IMG/VR virus record: IMGVR_UViG_3300035670_000566
Coordinates: 1 to 39,418 of that record
Reading direction: 5' to 3' (one strand)
DNA length: 39,418 bases
Source of the DNA: a virus
Shown: positions 1-8,300 of the stretch, in pieces
Layout of the letters: the number at the start of each line of letters is the position of its first letter
Position numbering within the stretch: position 1 is the stretch's first letter
Program-made: the position numbers and the translations under genes
Notes under the pieces: generated by a model
What the model was told of the DNA's origin: nothing
Databases searched by the model: none
The model's input: the letters and a program-made list of their open reading frames with translations, nothing else

Positions 1-127
1 TGGTGTTCTTGGTGTACACCCTCCACGCGGAACGGTCGCAACGCCATCCGCGTCCGAACGGGGCGAGATGGTAGTCGTGGATTTCTTCGATCAGGAACAG
101 TTCGGCGTTGGCCACCCAGAAGTCCAC
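1..127. repeat. Terminal direct repeat, copy 1 (assembly overlap of a circular genome)
   Basis: Bases 1-127 are identical to 39292-39418. The repeat lies inside the endolysin reading frame, and joining the ends restores one intact 240-residue protein. A length of 127 is a usual assembler k-mer, so this is most simply circular-contig overlap rather than a biological terminal repeat. Confidence 0.9.
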
Positions 128-376
128 AACCTGACAGGCGGTCTGGTAGTTGCCGAATCCTCTACCCTTGTTGGCACGCCACGACAGATCAGCAGCACGG
201 CCCGTTCCATGCACGGACGGCTTCGGTGTGCCAGGAGTGTTCATGTTGCGAACCTTCCATGTGCCGTTGTTCCACACGCCACCGTTGAAATGTTTGATGG
301 TGAGTTCAACGAACTTTTCGAGGCCGGCTCGTTTGCCGGTGGCGTTCGCGTCCCATCCTGTGTACTTGCGTCCCAT
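1..376 (-). CDS. M15-family peptidase endolysin, N-terminal part (continues at 39291 across the circle join)
   Basis: This is the first part of a 240-residue endolysin; the rest lies at 38945-39291. The ATG at 376-374 follows AAGGAGAAATC, a strong ribosome-binding site. The translated N-terminus contains SVHGTGRAAD (residues 54-63), matching the SxHxxGxAxD zinc motif of M15 peptidases (His56, Asp63). The second motif, WFHVE with His135, lies across the join. Family knowledge: M15 enzymes cut peptide bonds of peptidoglycan, as L-Ala-D-Glu or D-Ala-D-Ala type peptidases. The gene lies directly after the tail-fibre gene at 386 and is followed by membrane proteins, as expected of a lysis cassette. 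It looks truncated only because the circle was cut inside it. Confidence 0.9.
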   Translation of the reverse strand, partial: MGRKYTGWDANATGKRAGLEKFVELTIKHFNGGVWNNGTWKVRNMNTPGTPKPSVHGTGRAADLSWRANKGRGFGNYQTACQVVDFWVANAELFLIEEIHDYHLAPFGRGWRCDRSAWRVYTKNT

Positions 377-385
377 GATTTCTCC

Positions 386-1339
386 TTAGTTGTAGACCAA
401 TGTTACTAGACCTGAGAAGTCTGAATTTCCGCGCAGGTAACCGGGCTGGTTGCTGTGGTCGGTTAGTGCGACACCGTAGGAGGTTCCTGCTCCGAACGCG
501 CTCAGCCAGTCACCCGGCATTGTCACGTACGCCGATGCGTCATCGCCAGACAATGATTGTGTGGCTGTCGTCCCTGCGAATGTCGCTGCACCAGAAGCAG
601 ATGTCAGATTGTGGACACGGAAACTGAAGGTTCCGCTGTTGCCTCGGAAACTGTCGCCGGAACCGGCACGCTTCACGAAAATAGTTCCGCTATCAGGAGT
701 ATGGGTCTTACAACCGGACGTGATGTTCGTGCCGTAGAACCAAAGTCCATGTTGCCAAGACGTTGACTTACGGACGATGCCTTCAGCCGTCAGGTTCGTC
801 CACGTGTTGCTCGACGAATACGAGTCAGCATCAGTCGGGACAAACGAGTATGTGCCATAGGGACGCGTGTACTGGTAGATCGAGCCACTACCTGTAGCCG
901 AATTGTTGGCGACATCGGTAGCGACGATCTCAAATGTCACTTCCCACGTTTCGCCGGTAGGCGTATTGCGACGGTTTGTCGGCACGGTCATCGTTGTTGT
1001 GCCACCGCTAAACGCACCAGACGGGATCGAGTAGGTGCTGCCAGTTACAAACCCAGAAGTGGAGCCGACGAACACCTGACGCAAAGTTGCGGAAGCAACA
1101 CCAGATTCGCTGTCCGTGATAGCACCCCAACTAACGTCAAAACTGCTTCCGTTCTTCACCACGGTAGGAGTCGGGATTGTCGGAGCGGTGTTGTCGTACT
1201 GATACACCTGCTGCCAGCTACCTGACACCTTCGCATACGCGTTAGATACACCCTGCCAACTACCAGACACCTTGACATACGGGCGATCCAGGCCAGTCAA
1301 CTCCTGCCATGCGCCACCAGTCTTGATATAAGAAGGCAT
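386..1339 (-). CDS. Probable tail fibre / virion surface protein with SGSWQ repeats and an Ig-like segment
   Basis: A 317-residue protein with no single recognised family. The N-terminus has related short units (GGAWQEL, SGSWQGV, SGSWQQV) at residues 8-45, each preceded by YIK/YVK/YAK, as in phage fibre adaptor segments. Then comes a fibronectin/Ig-like stretch (NTAPTIPTPTVVKNGSSFDVSW, quoted in pieces: NTAPTIPTPT and SSFDVSW) and a Ser/Thr/Gly-rich beta region to the end. It lies between a repeat-rich fibre gene and the endolysin, the usual place for adhesion proteins. Start ATG at 1339 is one base after the preceding gene. The fibre role is inferred from composition and place. Confidence 0.6.
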   Translation of the reverse strand: MPSYIKTGGAWQELTGLDRPYVKVSGSWQGVSNAYAKVSGSWQQVYQYDNTAPTIPTPTVVKNGSSFDVSWGAITDSESGVASATLRQVFVGSTSGFVTGSTYSIPSGAFSGGTTTMTVPTNRRNTPTGETWEVTFEIVATDVANNSATGSGSIYQYTRPYGTYSFVPTDADSYSSSNTWTNLTAEGIVRKSTSWQHGLWFYGTNITSGCKTHTPDSGTIFVKRAGSGDSFRGNSGTFSFRVHNLTSASGAATFAGTTATQSLSGDDASAYVTMPGDWLSAFGAGTSYGVALTDHSNQPGYLRGNSDFSGLVTLVYN

Positions 1340-1340
1340 A

Positions 1341-2366
1341 TCAGTATTTCAACCACACGTCGCCATCGGAACCGTCACCCGACGTAGGCGTAGACGTAGA
1401 GATAAAGACCCGGTTGTTAGACGTGTCGCCGGTCGTGAACACGCCAGCCAATTTTGATGGTTCGATAGCGGCCGAAGCGTTGACATCTGCGTTGACGATC
1501 GTGCCATCCGCAATCTTCGCTGACGTGATAGCCGAATCCGCGATCTTGGCGGTCGTCACGTTTGCATCCAAAATCTTTGCGGTCGTCACAGCATCCGACG
1601 CAAGTTTGCCAGCGGTGACAGCCGTATCAGCAATCTTTGCTGTCGTCACGTTGAGGTCAAGAATCTTGGCGGTAGTCACCGCATCGGCAGCCAACTTTGC
1701 GGCCGTCACATTGGCATCAAGAATCTTCGCGGTCGTCACCGAATCGGAGGCAAGTTTGCCTGCGGTAACGTTCGCATCCAAAATCTTGACGGTCGTAACA
1801 GCATCGGAAGCCAACTCGGATGCGCCGACAGCACCAGCAGCAATCTCCGAAGAACCCACCGCATCAGCAGCGATCTTGGCAGAAGTGATCGCATCGTCAG
1901 CGATACCAGCCGTAGCGACCTGACCCCACGCCAAACCAGTTGAAGCCGACGAGTCAGCCTTCAACACGTGAGCGTTCGTGCCGACAGCCAGACGAGCGAA
2001 CGTTGAGGTGTCGTGCGTCAGGATGTCACCCTTTGAGGTCATCGTGGCCGCCAACTCGTTCGCCTCATCAGCATCAACAGCGGTGAAAACCGGGTAAACG
2101 ATGGAACCGGCTGCGTGTTGAGCAGCGGTCGTATCATCCGCACCGCGGGTCGTGACGTTCACCGTCGTGTCCGTCGCGCCGGATCGGGTAACCAAAACCT
2201 TTTCTTCGTTCGCCGTACCCGGCTCAATCACCACAAAAAACGGGTTGCTGCCATACGGCCAGCCGGTGTATGCGGCGATCACAAAGTTCGTCCCGTTGGA
2301 CGCGAGCGTGCCGGTAATAGTGGTGGACGCTGCTCCACCCTTGTAGCTTCTGCGTGTCTTTGCCAT
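1341..2366 (-). CDS. Tail fibre protein with tandem VTTAKILDANVTAAKL-type repeats
   Basis: A 341-residue protein. Residues about 155-300 are tandem 13-16-residue units of the form (V/I)TTAKI(L/A)D-NVTA-KLA-DA, a pattern seen in many phage fibre and stalk proteins, where it probably makes a trimeric beta/coiled stalk. The N-terminal 120 residues (starting MAKTRRSYKGGA) resemble a virion-attachment domain with RSGATDTTVNVTTRGADDTTA and HAAGS, similar in style to the RGYGGTTASSHSAG segment in the adaptor at 4215-5096. It is followed with one base spacing by the 317-residue fibre gene. The role is inferred from the repeats and position. Confidence 0.7.
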   Translation of the reverse strand: MAKTRRSYKGGAASTTITGTLASNGTNFVIAAYTGWPYGSNPFFVVIEPGTANEEKVLVTRSGATDTTVNVTTRGADDTTAAQHAAGSIVYPVFTAVDADEANELAATMTSKGDILTHDTSTFARLAVGTNAHVLKADSSASTGLAWGQVATAGIADDAITSAKIAADAVGSSEIAAGAVGASELASDAVTTVKILDANVTAGKLASDSVTTAKILDANVTAAKLAADAVTTAKILDLNVTTAKIADTAVTAGKLASDAVTTAKILDANVTTAKIADSAITSAKIADGTIVNADVNASAAIEPSKLAGVFTTGDTSNNRVFISTSTPTSGDGSDGDVWLKY

Positions 2367-4211
2367 TTATGCCACCAAACTCCTGAGTGTTACTACTGCT
2401 GTTCCGTCGTACTCCCACGACTTGTCGCCCGAATCAATCGGGAACCATTCTACATTCTCGACGATTGCACGGAAAGTTTCTTGACCTTCCTGGTACGAAA
2501 TGATGCGTTGGTCTGAAATGAGGCCACGCAAGAATGAGAGTTCGCTGACGACATCAAGGTAGTAGTCGCGGTTGAAACGAGAGATTTTGCGGTGTAGGAG
2601 TACGGGGACGCTGAATAGTTCGCTTCGTACTGGGGATGGGAAGACGCGGGCTTGCCAGCGTGTCAATGTGGGGCCGAGCGTGGAATCGGACGATGACCGG
2701 GTAAACGCCAGTTTGATGAGGGTTTCACCGAACTGTCCGTCAGGGCCGTCCAATGAGAGTTCGGTTGCGTTCGCTGTGTTGAATGGGGCGAGCGTCTCAT
2801 AGCCGGAGCCGTCGTGGTCGTATGAGAGTGTGATGGAGCCTTTGAGTGGACGAGTGCGGAGGTCAAAAAAGGCGAGGAACTTGCGGTCGGGGATGCCCCA
2901 ACGCCAGAACCCTGTCTCGATGTATCCGCTGGCCGCAAGGTTGGTGGCGTGTTCACGGTACACACCTTGCCCTGACACGGAGAACAGGCGGTAGTCGCCC
3001 CAGTTGACGATCGCGTTCACGTCCCCTTGTACGTCGGCCATCAAATCGGAGGCGTATGCGGGTTCGTTGGTGCTGTTGAACTGCGACAAGTCCATGCGAC
3101 CCAGGCCGGTTGATGTGCCATCAAAGTTTGTCCACCCGTACCAGACGAACCGTCCGTCACCTGACGCGCATTTGACGCTGTTGGTGGTTTCGAGGATGGG
3201 GCCGATGAGTAGGTCGCCGTTGTTGTCGGAGGTGGCGAGACGGACACCCATGTTTGTGCCGATGATGATGCTTCCCAAATATCCGTAGATGGTGGAGACA
3301 ACTTCTCCGATGGGGAGTTCACCTGCTTGTACGGGGACATCGAGGGATGTGCCGTCTGCTTTGATGGCGGTGCGGTAGATGAGACTGGTTTTGCCTGCGT
3401 AACCGGCCGCATAAATGTGGTTTTGGCCGGCTGCGAATCCGACGTAACGGAACGCGGTGTTCGGGTGGGTGTAGAGAACTGTCGGGTTGTTGCCCGAGGC
3501 TGTAATGTTCCACAGTTTGTGGCCGTCCGTTGAGCCAGTACCAGCCGCCATAAAACGGCCTTTGACATAGCCGAGGACACCCCAGTTATGACCCGTGTTG
3601 TACGACGACGCAGAAGTTGACCCGGTGTCCGTCGTGTAAATGCCGTTGCCTTCATACGACACATAGACGGTGTAGCCGTCTGTCGTCATACCGTTGATCG
3701 CCGCAGTCGGAGTGCCTGTAACAGTTGAGAACGTTGATAGGTCAGTCGTGTACTTCAACGTCTGATTGTCAGCAACGTACAGCCGATCGCCGGCCACGAC
3801 CATAAACAGGTTGGTAGACGCAGAACTCAACACCTGCGATGTCGTCTTCAACATTGACAACTGGCCCTTAGTCCACGGATCAACATTCTTAGACGTATAG
3901 AACCGGGTATCTACACCGTCAGCGGTGTCACCATACTTTTGCCCCGACCCTTTATGCCACGACACTTGCGAACGTCGCCACAAACCTTGCGGGTTGATCG
4001 CAGCCTCACCAGGGATATTGGAGTCGTCAGCAGAGTCACGCAAACGATTCTCGAACGTGCGGGTGAAACGGTTGGATTTGATATCCAACATATACGAGCG
4101 GCCACCGATAGCGACAGGGAAAACATCGGGGACTAGCGACGATGTTCCTGTCCCCGTGAAGAACGTCGGGCCACCCGTGTAGGCGGTCGTGAAATCCATC
4201 AAAGTAGCCAT
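2367..4211 (-). CDS. Large beta-rich tail protein (possible nozzle/hub, propeller-like)
   Basis: A 614-residue protein rich in repeated beta-strand patterns, for example LFMVVAGDRLYVADNQTLKY, MTTDGYTVYVSYEGNGIYT and LGSIIIGTNMGVRLATSDN, which read like blades of a beta-propeller (residues about 130-400). The C-terminal part has FRAIVENVEWFP and looks like an all-beta domain. In podovirus-like phages a large beta protein after the adaptor forms the tail nozzle; that function is inferred here from size, composition and its place between adaptor and fibres. It starts 3 bases after the adaptor gene and abuts the fibre gene at 2366. Confidence 0.55.
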   Translation of the reverse strand: MATLMDFTTAYTGGPTFFTGTGTSSLVPDVFPVAIGGRSYMLDIKSNRFTRTFENRLRDSADDSNIPGEAAINPQGLWRRSQVSWHKGSGQKYGDTADGVDTRFYTSKNVDPWTKGQLSMLKTTSQVLSSASTNLFMVVAGDRLYVADNQTLKYTTDLSTFSTVTGTPTAAINGMTTDGYTVYVSYEGNGIYTTDTGSTSASSYNTGHNWGVLGYVKGRFMAAGTGSTDGHKLWNITASGNNPTVLYTHPNTAFRYVGFAAGQNHIYAAGYAGKTSLIYRTAIKADGTSLDVPVQAGELPIGEVVSTIYGYLGSIIIGTNMGVRLATSDNNGDLLIGPILETTNSVKCASGDGRFVWYGWTNFDGTSTGLGRMDLSQFNSTNEPAYASDLMADVQGDVNAIVNWGDYRLFSVSGQGVYREHATNLAASGYIETGFWRWGIPDRKFLAFFDLRTRPLKGSITLSYDHDGSGYETLAPFNTANATELSLDGPDGQFGETLIKLAFTRSSSDSTLGPTLTRWQARVFPSPVRSELFSVPVLLHRKISRFNRDYYLDVVSELSFLRGLISDQRIISYQEGQETFRAIVENVEWFPIDSGDKSWEYDGTAVVTLRSLVA

Positions 4212-4214
4212 CGG

Positions 4215-5096
4215 CTACTTCCTGATACGTGTCGGATATTGACGGTTCAGACGTGCAGCTTCGGCGGTGATGCGGTCACGACGCAAACGGAGCAGGTTCG
4301 TGACGCTGTTGCCAATAGCACCGGCAGGTACTTCGTCGCCACGGCGGGTGTCGCCCTGCGATTCGGTGAAGTTGCGCTTCACTTCGCGGCCGGCCATCAA
4401 ACGGATTTGGGTTCCCAACACCAACAGATCCTCGATCTCCGAGGATGCGCCGATGGACGACACGGTGGTTGACTCGCTAGCGAACGGCGTGTACGGAGCC
4501 TTGTAGATAACGCGCACCGTACCCGAACGCACATATGAGTCGAACGCCATCGCATACCCGGATGCGAAGTCGCTGGTGGGCATATCGCGGAGAAGGCGAA
4601 CGTTGCGGATGATCGGATAGTCGTCGGTGAGAAAACGGTAGCGAACATCGTACAGATCAATGATGCTGGTTACGTTGGTGAGATTCACCATACGGTCGGA
4701 ACCGTTGTAGGAGATGTCCACCGTCTTCACTTGGAACAGGCCGTTCATCGGTGACGAAAGGTCAGCGAGGTCGGCGTTCAAGCCGGTGAGGACATGATGG
4801 CGGGGGAAACGCGGGTTGACGGTGATGATCGCACCAGCCGAATGTGAACTAGCGGTCGTGCCACCATAGCCACGCTCGACAGTTACAGTCTTTGCGCTGG
4901 TGTTTGCTTCCCACACATAGAACAGTTCGGTGTCAATCTCAAACACGGTGTTTTCGCGGAGCGAACCAAGATTATAGGTGAGCGTCAACAGGGTGTCATC
5001 GGAATCCACGGACGACACAAGCTTGTTACGTTCCTCGACTGTGCCAGCCAACAGTTGCTGGACAGACCGATCAATCAGATCACCGGCTGTAGTCAT
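4215..5096 (-). CDS. Probable head-tail adaptor / connector protein
   Basis: A 293-residue protein starting MTTAGDLIDRSVQQLLAG. ATG 5096-5094 overlaps the stop of the 51-residue gene upstream (ATGA) and is chosen over the earlier in-frame start at 5111. Residues about 35-100 contain VERGYGGTTASSHSAG, a small beta module common in environmental phage connector proteins. The C-terminal 60 residues are helical and basic (SVTNLLRLRRDRITAEAARL). Length and place before the large tail protein fit an adaptor joining portal to tail, but I cannot name the family. Confidence 0.5.
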   Translation of the reverse strand: MTTAGDLIDRSVQQLLAGTVEERNKLVSSVDSDDTLLTLTYNLGSLRENTVFEIDTELFYVWEANTSAKTVTVERGYGGTTASSHSAGAIITVNPRFPRHHVLTGLNADLADLSSPMNGLFQVKTVDISYNGSDRMVNLTNVTSIIDLYDVRYRFLTDDYPIIRNVRLLRDMPTSDFASGYAMAFDSYVRSGTVRVIYKAPYTPFASESTTVSSIGASSEIEDLLVLGTQIRLMAGREVKRNFTESQGDTRRGDEVPAGAIGNSVTNLLRLRRDRITAEAARLNRQYPTRIRK

Positions 5097-5248
5097 TGGT
5101 TCTTTGCCCAAGCATTGTCAACAAGGTTCGGATACGGGCGACCGGCTTTCGCAGCACGCGCCTTCGCAAGCTTCTTCTGAGCGTCAGTCAACGGAGAGGA
5201 CTTCTTGTTCGGGTTCTTCTTATCCCAAAACTGCTTCTTAGCGGCCAT
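5093..5248 (-). CDS. Small basic protein, 51 aa, unknown
   Basis: A short frame reading MAAKKQFWDKKNPNKKSSPL and ending AWAKNQ, very rich in Lys. ATG 5248-5246 follows a GTGACT leader without a strong Shine-Dalgarno sequence. Its stop overlaps the ATG of the adaptor gene in an ATGA, which supports it being translated and coupled. A similar Lys-rich start (MAAKKKLPAGG) is seen in the protein at 20890-21165. Function unknown; a small nucleic-acid-binding or internal virion protein is possible. Confidence 0.65.
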   Translation of the reverse strand: MAAKKQFWDKKNPNKKSSPLTDAQKKLAKARAAKAGRPYPNLVDNAWAKNQ

Positions 5249-5250
5249 AG

Positions 5251-5511
5251 TCACCACGCCTTACAAGACCAGTAGCGTGCGCTCGTCTTCGGGCCAGGAT
5301 TATCACAGTTATGACGCGCACGAAAGTTGCTGCGACGACCCGGCTGATCCTTCTTGATCGTCATATTCGGGTCACCGAACATCACACGCTTCACCTTGCC
5401 TTCACCAGCAGAAACGAAAACGACAGACTTCTTTCGCCCATAGCCGGGTTCGCCCTGCCTGATACGGCGGGGAGTGTCCAGTTTGACTTTTTTGCCCTGA
5501 TAGGTGGCCAT
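5251..5511 (-). CDS. Conserved-looking 86 aa basic protein, unknown function
   Basis: Starts MATYQGKKVKLDTPRRIRQG and ends with Cys- and Trp-containing NCDNPGPKTSARYWSCKAW. The segment FGDPNMTIKKDQPGRRSNFR followed by ARHNCDNPGPKT resembles small proteins I recall from environmental phage contigs, where they are uncharacterised. Two Cys and two His near the end could bind a metal. It lies in the virion module between the glycosyltransferase and the adaptor, with a 60-base gap upstream holding a candidate promoter, so it may be expressed strongly. Confidence 0.7.
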   Translation of the reverse strand: MATYQGKKVKLDTPRRIRQGEPGYGRKKSVVFVSAGEGKVKRVMFGDPNMTIKKDQPGRRSNFRARHNCDNPGPKTSARYWSCKAW

Positions 5512-5553
5512 CGTTTCTAAAAGCTTTCTGCCATTACGGGAACAGACACGGGA

Positions 5554-5582
5554 AGTATACCTTACGCACAGTCATTTTTCGA
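5554..5582 (-). promoter_or_regulatory. Candidate promoter before the 86 aa gene
   Basis: On the minus strand TCGAAA (5582-5577) and TATACT (5559-5554) are 17 bases apart. The -10 box is good and the -35 box is 4 of 6. It lies in a 60-base gap, unusual for this tightly packed module, about 40 bases before the ATG at 5511. Confidence 0.35.
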
Positions 5583-6681
5583 TGACGGCCTCAGCGTCCA
5601 GCAGGTTGTCCAACGTTGACAAAGGAACCCACGTTGTCTCCCCAGCGGTCAGGCGAACCCGATACCGGCCGATGTCAGCAACCAAAGTTTTGGTGGCCTC
5701 AACAGGAACCATCCGGCTGCCAGTCTCCACCCACTTTTCTCGGCTAATCCGACCGGACGGCGGGTGGACATCCAGCAGGCGATCCACCGCGTTATCCCAC
5801 GAAAACGACAGGGTGTCCTCAAACCGTGACTGGCGTTCCCACAAGGCCGGCCGCCCCATCTTGTAGGCGTGACGCATCGAGTCCACCAGTTCATCATGGT
5901 CTGGCACGAACCAGTTGCCGACACCAGCGAATTTGGACATGAAAGACTTTTGTTTGCGGGCCGACAGCGGGAAGTCAAACAGGTGGGAAAACATGAGATG
6001 ACCGTGGGCGGCTGTGCCGATCACCAGATTCCCTAACGCACATTGTTGGAGGGGCATCAACCCGAACCCTTCGCCCCTTGATGCCGAGACGAAACAGTCG
6101 GCGGTGGCGTGTAGATCGCGTTCCGCAATCGGATCGAGCGCATCCTTGATGACGGTGATCCGATCCTCAAAATCGTAGATTTGCGGGTCGTCAAACGTGT
6201 ACGGCGGGATTTTGATGACTAGTTCAGAGTCCGGCAGGTTCGCATCCTTGAACGCCTGAATGACCTGTGGGATGCCTTTACGCAACCACCCTGAGCCGCC
6301 AGTCAAAAAGCGGAAACGGTTGTTGTCAGGGACGTTCTGCGGAAACCAGACATCATGGTTGACTCCGAGGGGGACGACATGAACGTCGTCGTGGATGCTG
6401 TCAAACAGTTCTTTGTTCCAGTCGCATGGGACGATCACCCGGTCAAACAGGTGGCAGAACCGTTCAAAACGGGCGGGAAGACGGTCGGTTTCCCACATCG
6501 TCATAACAGCTGTGGACTGGTCGGCCCACCAGCCTTTCACCATGTCCGGCAACATTCCGAAAACGACAGTTCCAGCGTCGTCAGATAGTTCGGCTCGACG
6601 GGCGATATGGCGGGAAAACTCGTCCACCATTCTTCCGTAGCCGACATGAGGGATGTTCACCCCTTTGATGTCGTAGATCAT
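5572..6681 (-). CDS. GT4-type glycosyltransferase (family 1 fold)
   Basis: A 369-residue protein with the GT-B layout. The N-terminal half has VNIPHVGYGRMVDEFSRH (Gly-rich loop) and the middle has RVIVPCDWNKELF and HVVPLGVNHDVWFP, typical of GT4 enzymes. The C-terminal donor-binding half has FLTGGSGWLRKGIPQVIQAF and SASRGEGFGLMPLQQCALG, the Ex7E-like sugar-nucleotide site. It probably transfers a sugar from a nucleotide donor; the acceptor could be a virion protein or a host glycan. It lies within the virion genes and overlaps the 90 aa gene by 4 bases, so it would be made late with the particle. The substrate cannot be told from sequence. Confidence 0.85.
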   Translation of the reverse strand: MIYDIKGVNIPHVGYGRMVDEFSRHIARRAELSDDAGTVVFGMLPDMVKGWWADQSTAVMTMWETDRLPARFERFCHLFDRVIVPCDWNKELFDSIHDDVHVVPLGVNHDVWFPQNVPDNNRFRFLTGGSGWLRKGIPQVIQAFKDANLPDSELVIKIPPYTFDDPQIYDFEDRITVIKDALDPIAERDLHATADCFVSASRGEGFGLMPLQQCALGNLVIGTAAHGHLMFSHLFDFPLSARKQKSFMSKFAGVGNWFVPDHDELVDSMRHAYKMGRPALWERQSRFEDTLSFSWDNAVDRLLDVHPPSGRISREKWVETGSRMVPVEATKTLVADIGRYRVRLTAGETTWVPLSTLDNLLDAEAVIEK

Positions 6682-6950
6682 GGGAGGATACCGGACTCCA
6701 CTTGTGCTTTCGTTTCGGCCCGTTTCTCCACTTCGGCCGACCCATCAATCTTGCGGGGTTGCAGACCGTCGTTGCGGAGCCGTTTATAGGCATCCAAATC
6801 TTTGTCGAGGACTGCTTCTTTGTTGGCGATGTGTTGAACCTGTTGACGGCGGGTAGGGGTTGCTGCGGAACTGATACGCACATGGGCGATCCGACATCCG
6901 AAACATCCGTCCACATCAAGGTTCGGATGGGTTTCTTGGTGTTTCACCAT
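6678..6950 (-). CDS. Hypothetical protein, 90 aa, with CFGC motif
   Basis: Starts MVKHQETHPNLDVDGCFGCR; the CxxC pair, with His nearby, may bind metal. The remainder is charged and helical (AVLDKDLDAYKRLRNDGLQP). The ATG at 6950 is inside TGACATGGTG, just after the previous gene, and the stop overlaps the glycosyltransferase start. Similar small proteins occur between fibre and structural genes of actinobacterial phages as far as I recall, but the role is unknown. Confidence 0.65.
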   Translation of the reverse strand: MVKHQETHPNLDVDGCFGCRIAHVRISSAATPTRRQQVQHIANKEAVLDKDLDAYKRLRNDGLQPRKIDGSAEVEKRAETKAQVESGILP

Positions 6951-6951
6951 G

Positions 6952-7242
6952 TCACGTAATATACGCCCCGTAACCGGCTGATGTCAGTTGCGCGGCTTCT
7001 TCGTCGGTGATCTGGTTGTCATGGCCACCGTAATAAGTAGTTACTACAGTTGCCATGTCGGATGGTTCCGACTCGACATACGATCCGTCTGTCAGCTTGT
7101 AGACGTTGCGTCCTTTGGGGAGGGCCGCATAGTGGCGTAAAAGACGGTAGGAGAACCTTTCGCGTTCACCCCACGGGATCGTCTCATCAAAGTCGGACAG
7201 GTTGTAGTAGTTGTCTGACGGGCATCTGAAAATGGGCATCAT
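6952..7242 (-). CDS. Small virion-module protein, paralogous to the C-terminus of its neighbour
   Basis: A 96-residue protein (MMPIFRCPSDNYYNLSDF). From residue about 20 it aligns by eye with the last 80 residues of the 271-residue protein at 7239-8054: IPWGERERFSYRLLRHY against FPWSDYRESAISHRLFSR, NVYKLTDGSYV against NIFRLTNGTYT, and VTTYYGGHDNQITDEEAAQL against KVYLGAHEHYVTEQEKADL. It therefore looks like a free copy of that terminal domain. Its start overlaps the stop of the neighbour (4 bases). Function unknown; probably a fibre-tip or fibre-assembly domain. Confidence 0.65.
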   Translation of the reverse strand: MMPIFRCPSDNYYNLSDFDETIPWGERERFSYRLLRHYAALPKGRNVYKLTDGSYVESEPSDMATVVTTYYGGHDNQITDEEAAQLTSAGYGAYIT

Positions 7243-8054
7243 GTCACCGTGTATCCGGCCGCTACAAGGTCGGCTTTCTCTTGTTCTGTTACGTAGTGTT
7301 CGTGCGCCCCAAGATACACCTTGTCTACAAGGAACGGATCGAGGGGGTCTACGTTGGTGTATGTGCCGTTGGTGAGCCGGAAGATGTTGCGGGCGCGGAA
7401 ACCGGGGTTAGCGCGGGAGAACAGACGGTGCGATATTGCTGATTCTCGATAGTCCGACCACGGGAATCTGTCCTCCACGGGCGGCCGGAAGATCAACGAT
7501 TTAGTCCAGGTGGCGGTTTGTGTCCCGGCCCCAGACTCGCTGGCGGTGCGGATGAACAGGATGCCACTCAGCGACGAGGATGTGCCTGTACCACTAGATG
7601 TTGCGGTTCGAGGGGCGATATGACGGCCGGTGGCACTATCGCTTGTGGTTGCGCCACCTGAGCCGTAGCCGGTTCGTAGCCGGCCGACTGTGATGGCGGT
7701 GAGAGATGTCCCCGTACCGGAAGCAGAAGCGGTACGGGGAACAATGTGCAGCCCGTCAGCAGATTGGGTTCCTGCGCCTGAGTTTGTGGCTGTGCGAACT
7801 GGTACGCGAATACGGGTTGCGGTTTCAGTTCCTGTACCTGACCCAGAAGCTGTGCGTACAGGATTGATGTTCGAGTTAGCGGTTTCAGTACCCGCACCAG
7901 ACCCGGTAGCGGTGCGTGCTTTGATCCGAACAAACGAAGCGGTTTCAGTACCAGCACCTGATCCCGTAGCAGTAGCGGTAAAGGTTGCTACGCCGTCATA
8001 GGTGAGGTTTGACGCATTGTAGGTATAGTTAGCGTCGTTGTATAGGTGAGGCAT
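7239..8054 (-). CDS. Repeat-rich fibre-like protein (TATGSGAGTETA units)
   Basis: A 271-residue protein. Residues about 20-175 are about eight units of 18-20 residues around the core RTA(T/S)GSG(A/T)GT(E/Q)TA, with the DNA repeated as well (7540-7985). The last 80 residues form a distinct domain shared with the gene at 6952-7242. The ATG at 8054 follows CCTGGAGGCTAA, a strong ribosome-binding site. Low-complexity Gly/Ser/Thr repeats plus a C-terminal globular domain suggest a stalk with a tip, likely part of the adsorption apparatus (inference). Confidence 0.65.
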   Translation of the reverse strand: MPHLYNDANYTYNASNLTYDGVATFTATATGSGAGTETASFVRIKARTATGSGAGTETANSNINPVRTASGSGTGTETATRIRVPVRTATNSGAGTQSADGLHIVPRTASASGTGTSLTAITVGRLRTGYGSGGATTSDSATGRHIAPRTATSSGTGTSSSLSGILFIRTASESGAGTQTATWTKSLIFRPPVEDRFPWSDYRESAISHRLFSRANPGFRARNIFRLTNGTYTNVDPLDPFLVDKVYLGAHEHYVTEQEKADLVAAGYTVT

Positions 8055-8300
8055 TTAGCCTCCAGGTGGTGTCGGAAACTCGACAGGGCTTCCCTCAACC
8101 CAATTAGCAGGGAAATCCCGTAACGCCTGCCGATAGCCGGCCCACGCCTGTTTGTCGGTCGGCGCATCAGACGACATCGCCCAATCCGACGCGACAAGAA
8201 GATGATCCCGATAATGGCGAATCACCGACAACACAGGCTCGTCAGGGAAATACTGTTGTACCTGCTCAAAGGTGAGGTTGTTGTAAGAGGGGATGCTCAT
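8055..8300 (-). CDS. Possible tail-fibre assembly/chaperone-like protein
   Basis: An 81-residue protein starting MSIPSYNNLTFEQVQQYFPD. The end, TDKQAWAGYRQALRDFPANW, matches the W..YRQ.LRD.P pattern found at the end of many small tail-fibre assembly proteins (Tfa- and XkdW-like). Its ATG overlaps the stop of the collar-domain fibre gene (8297-8300), consistent with a chaperone encoded directly after its fibre. Assigned from motif and context only. Confidence 0.6.
   Translation of the reverse strand: MSIPSYNNLTFEQVQQYFPDEPVLSVIRHYRDHLLVASDWAMSSDAPTDKQAWAGYRQALRDFPANWVEGSPVEFPTPPGG

Noticed and set aside
1414-1923. Plus-strand open frame of 169 aa opposite the fibre gene
   Set aside because: It is the complement of the VTTAKILDANV repeats and has repeat-driven composition; no start signal.
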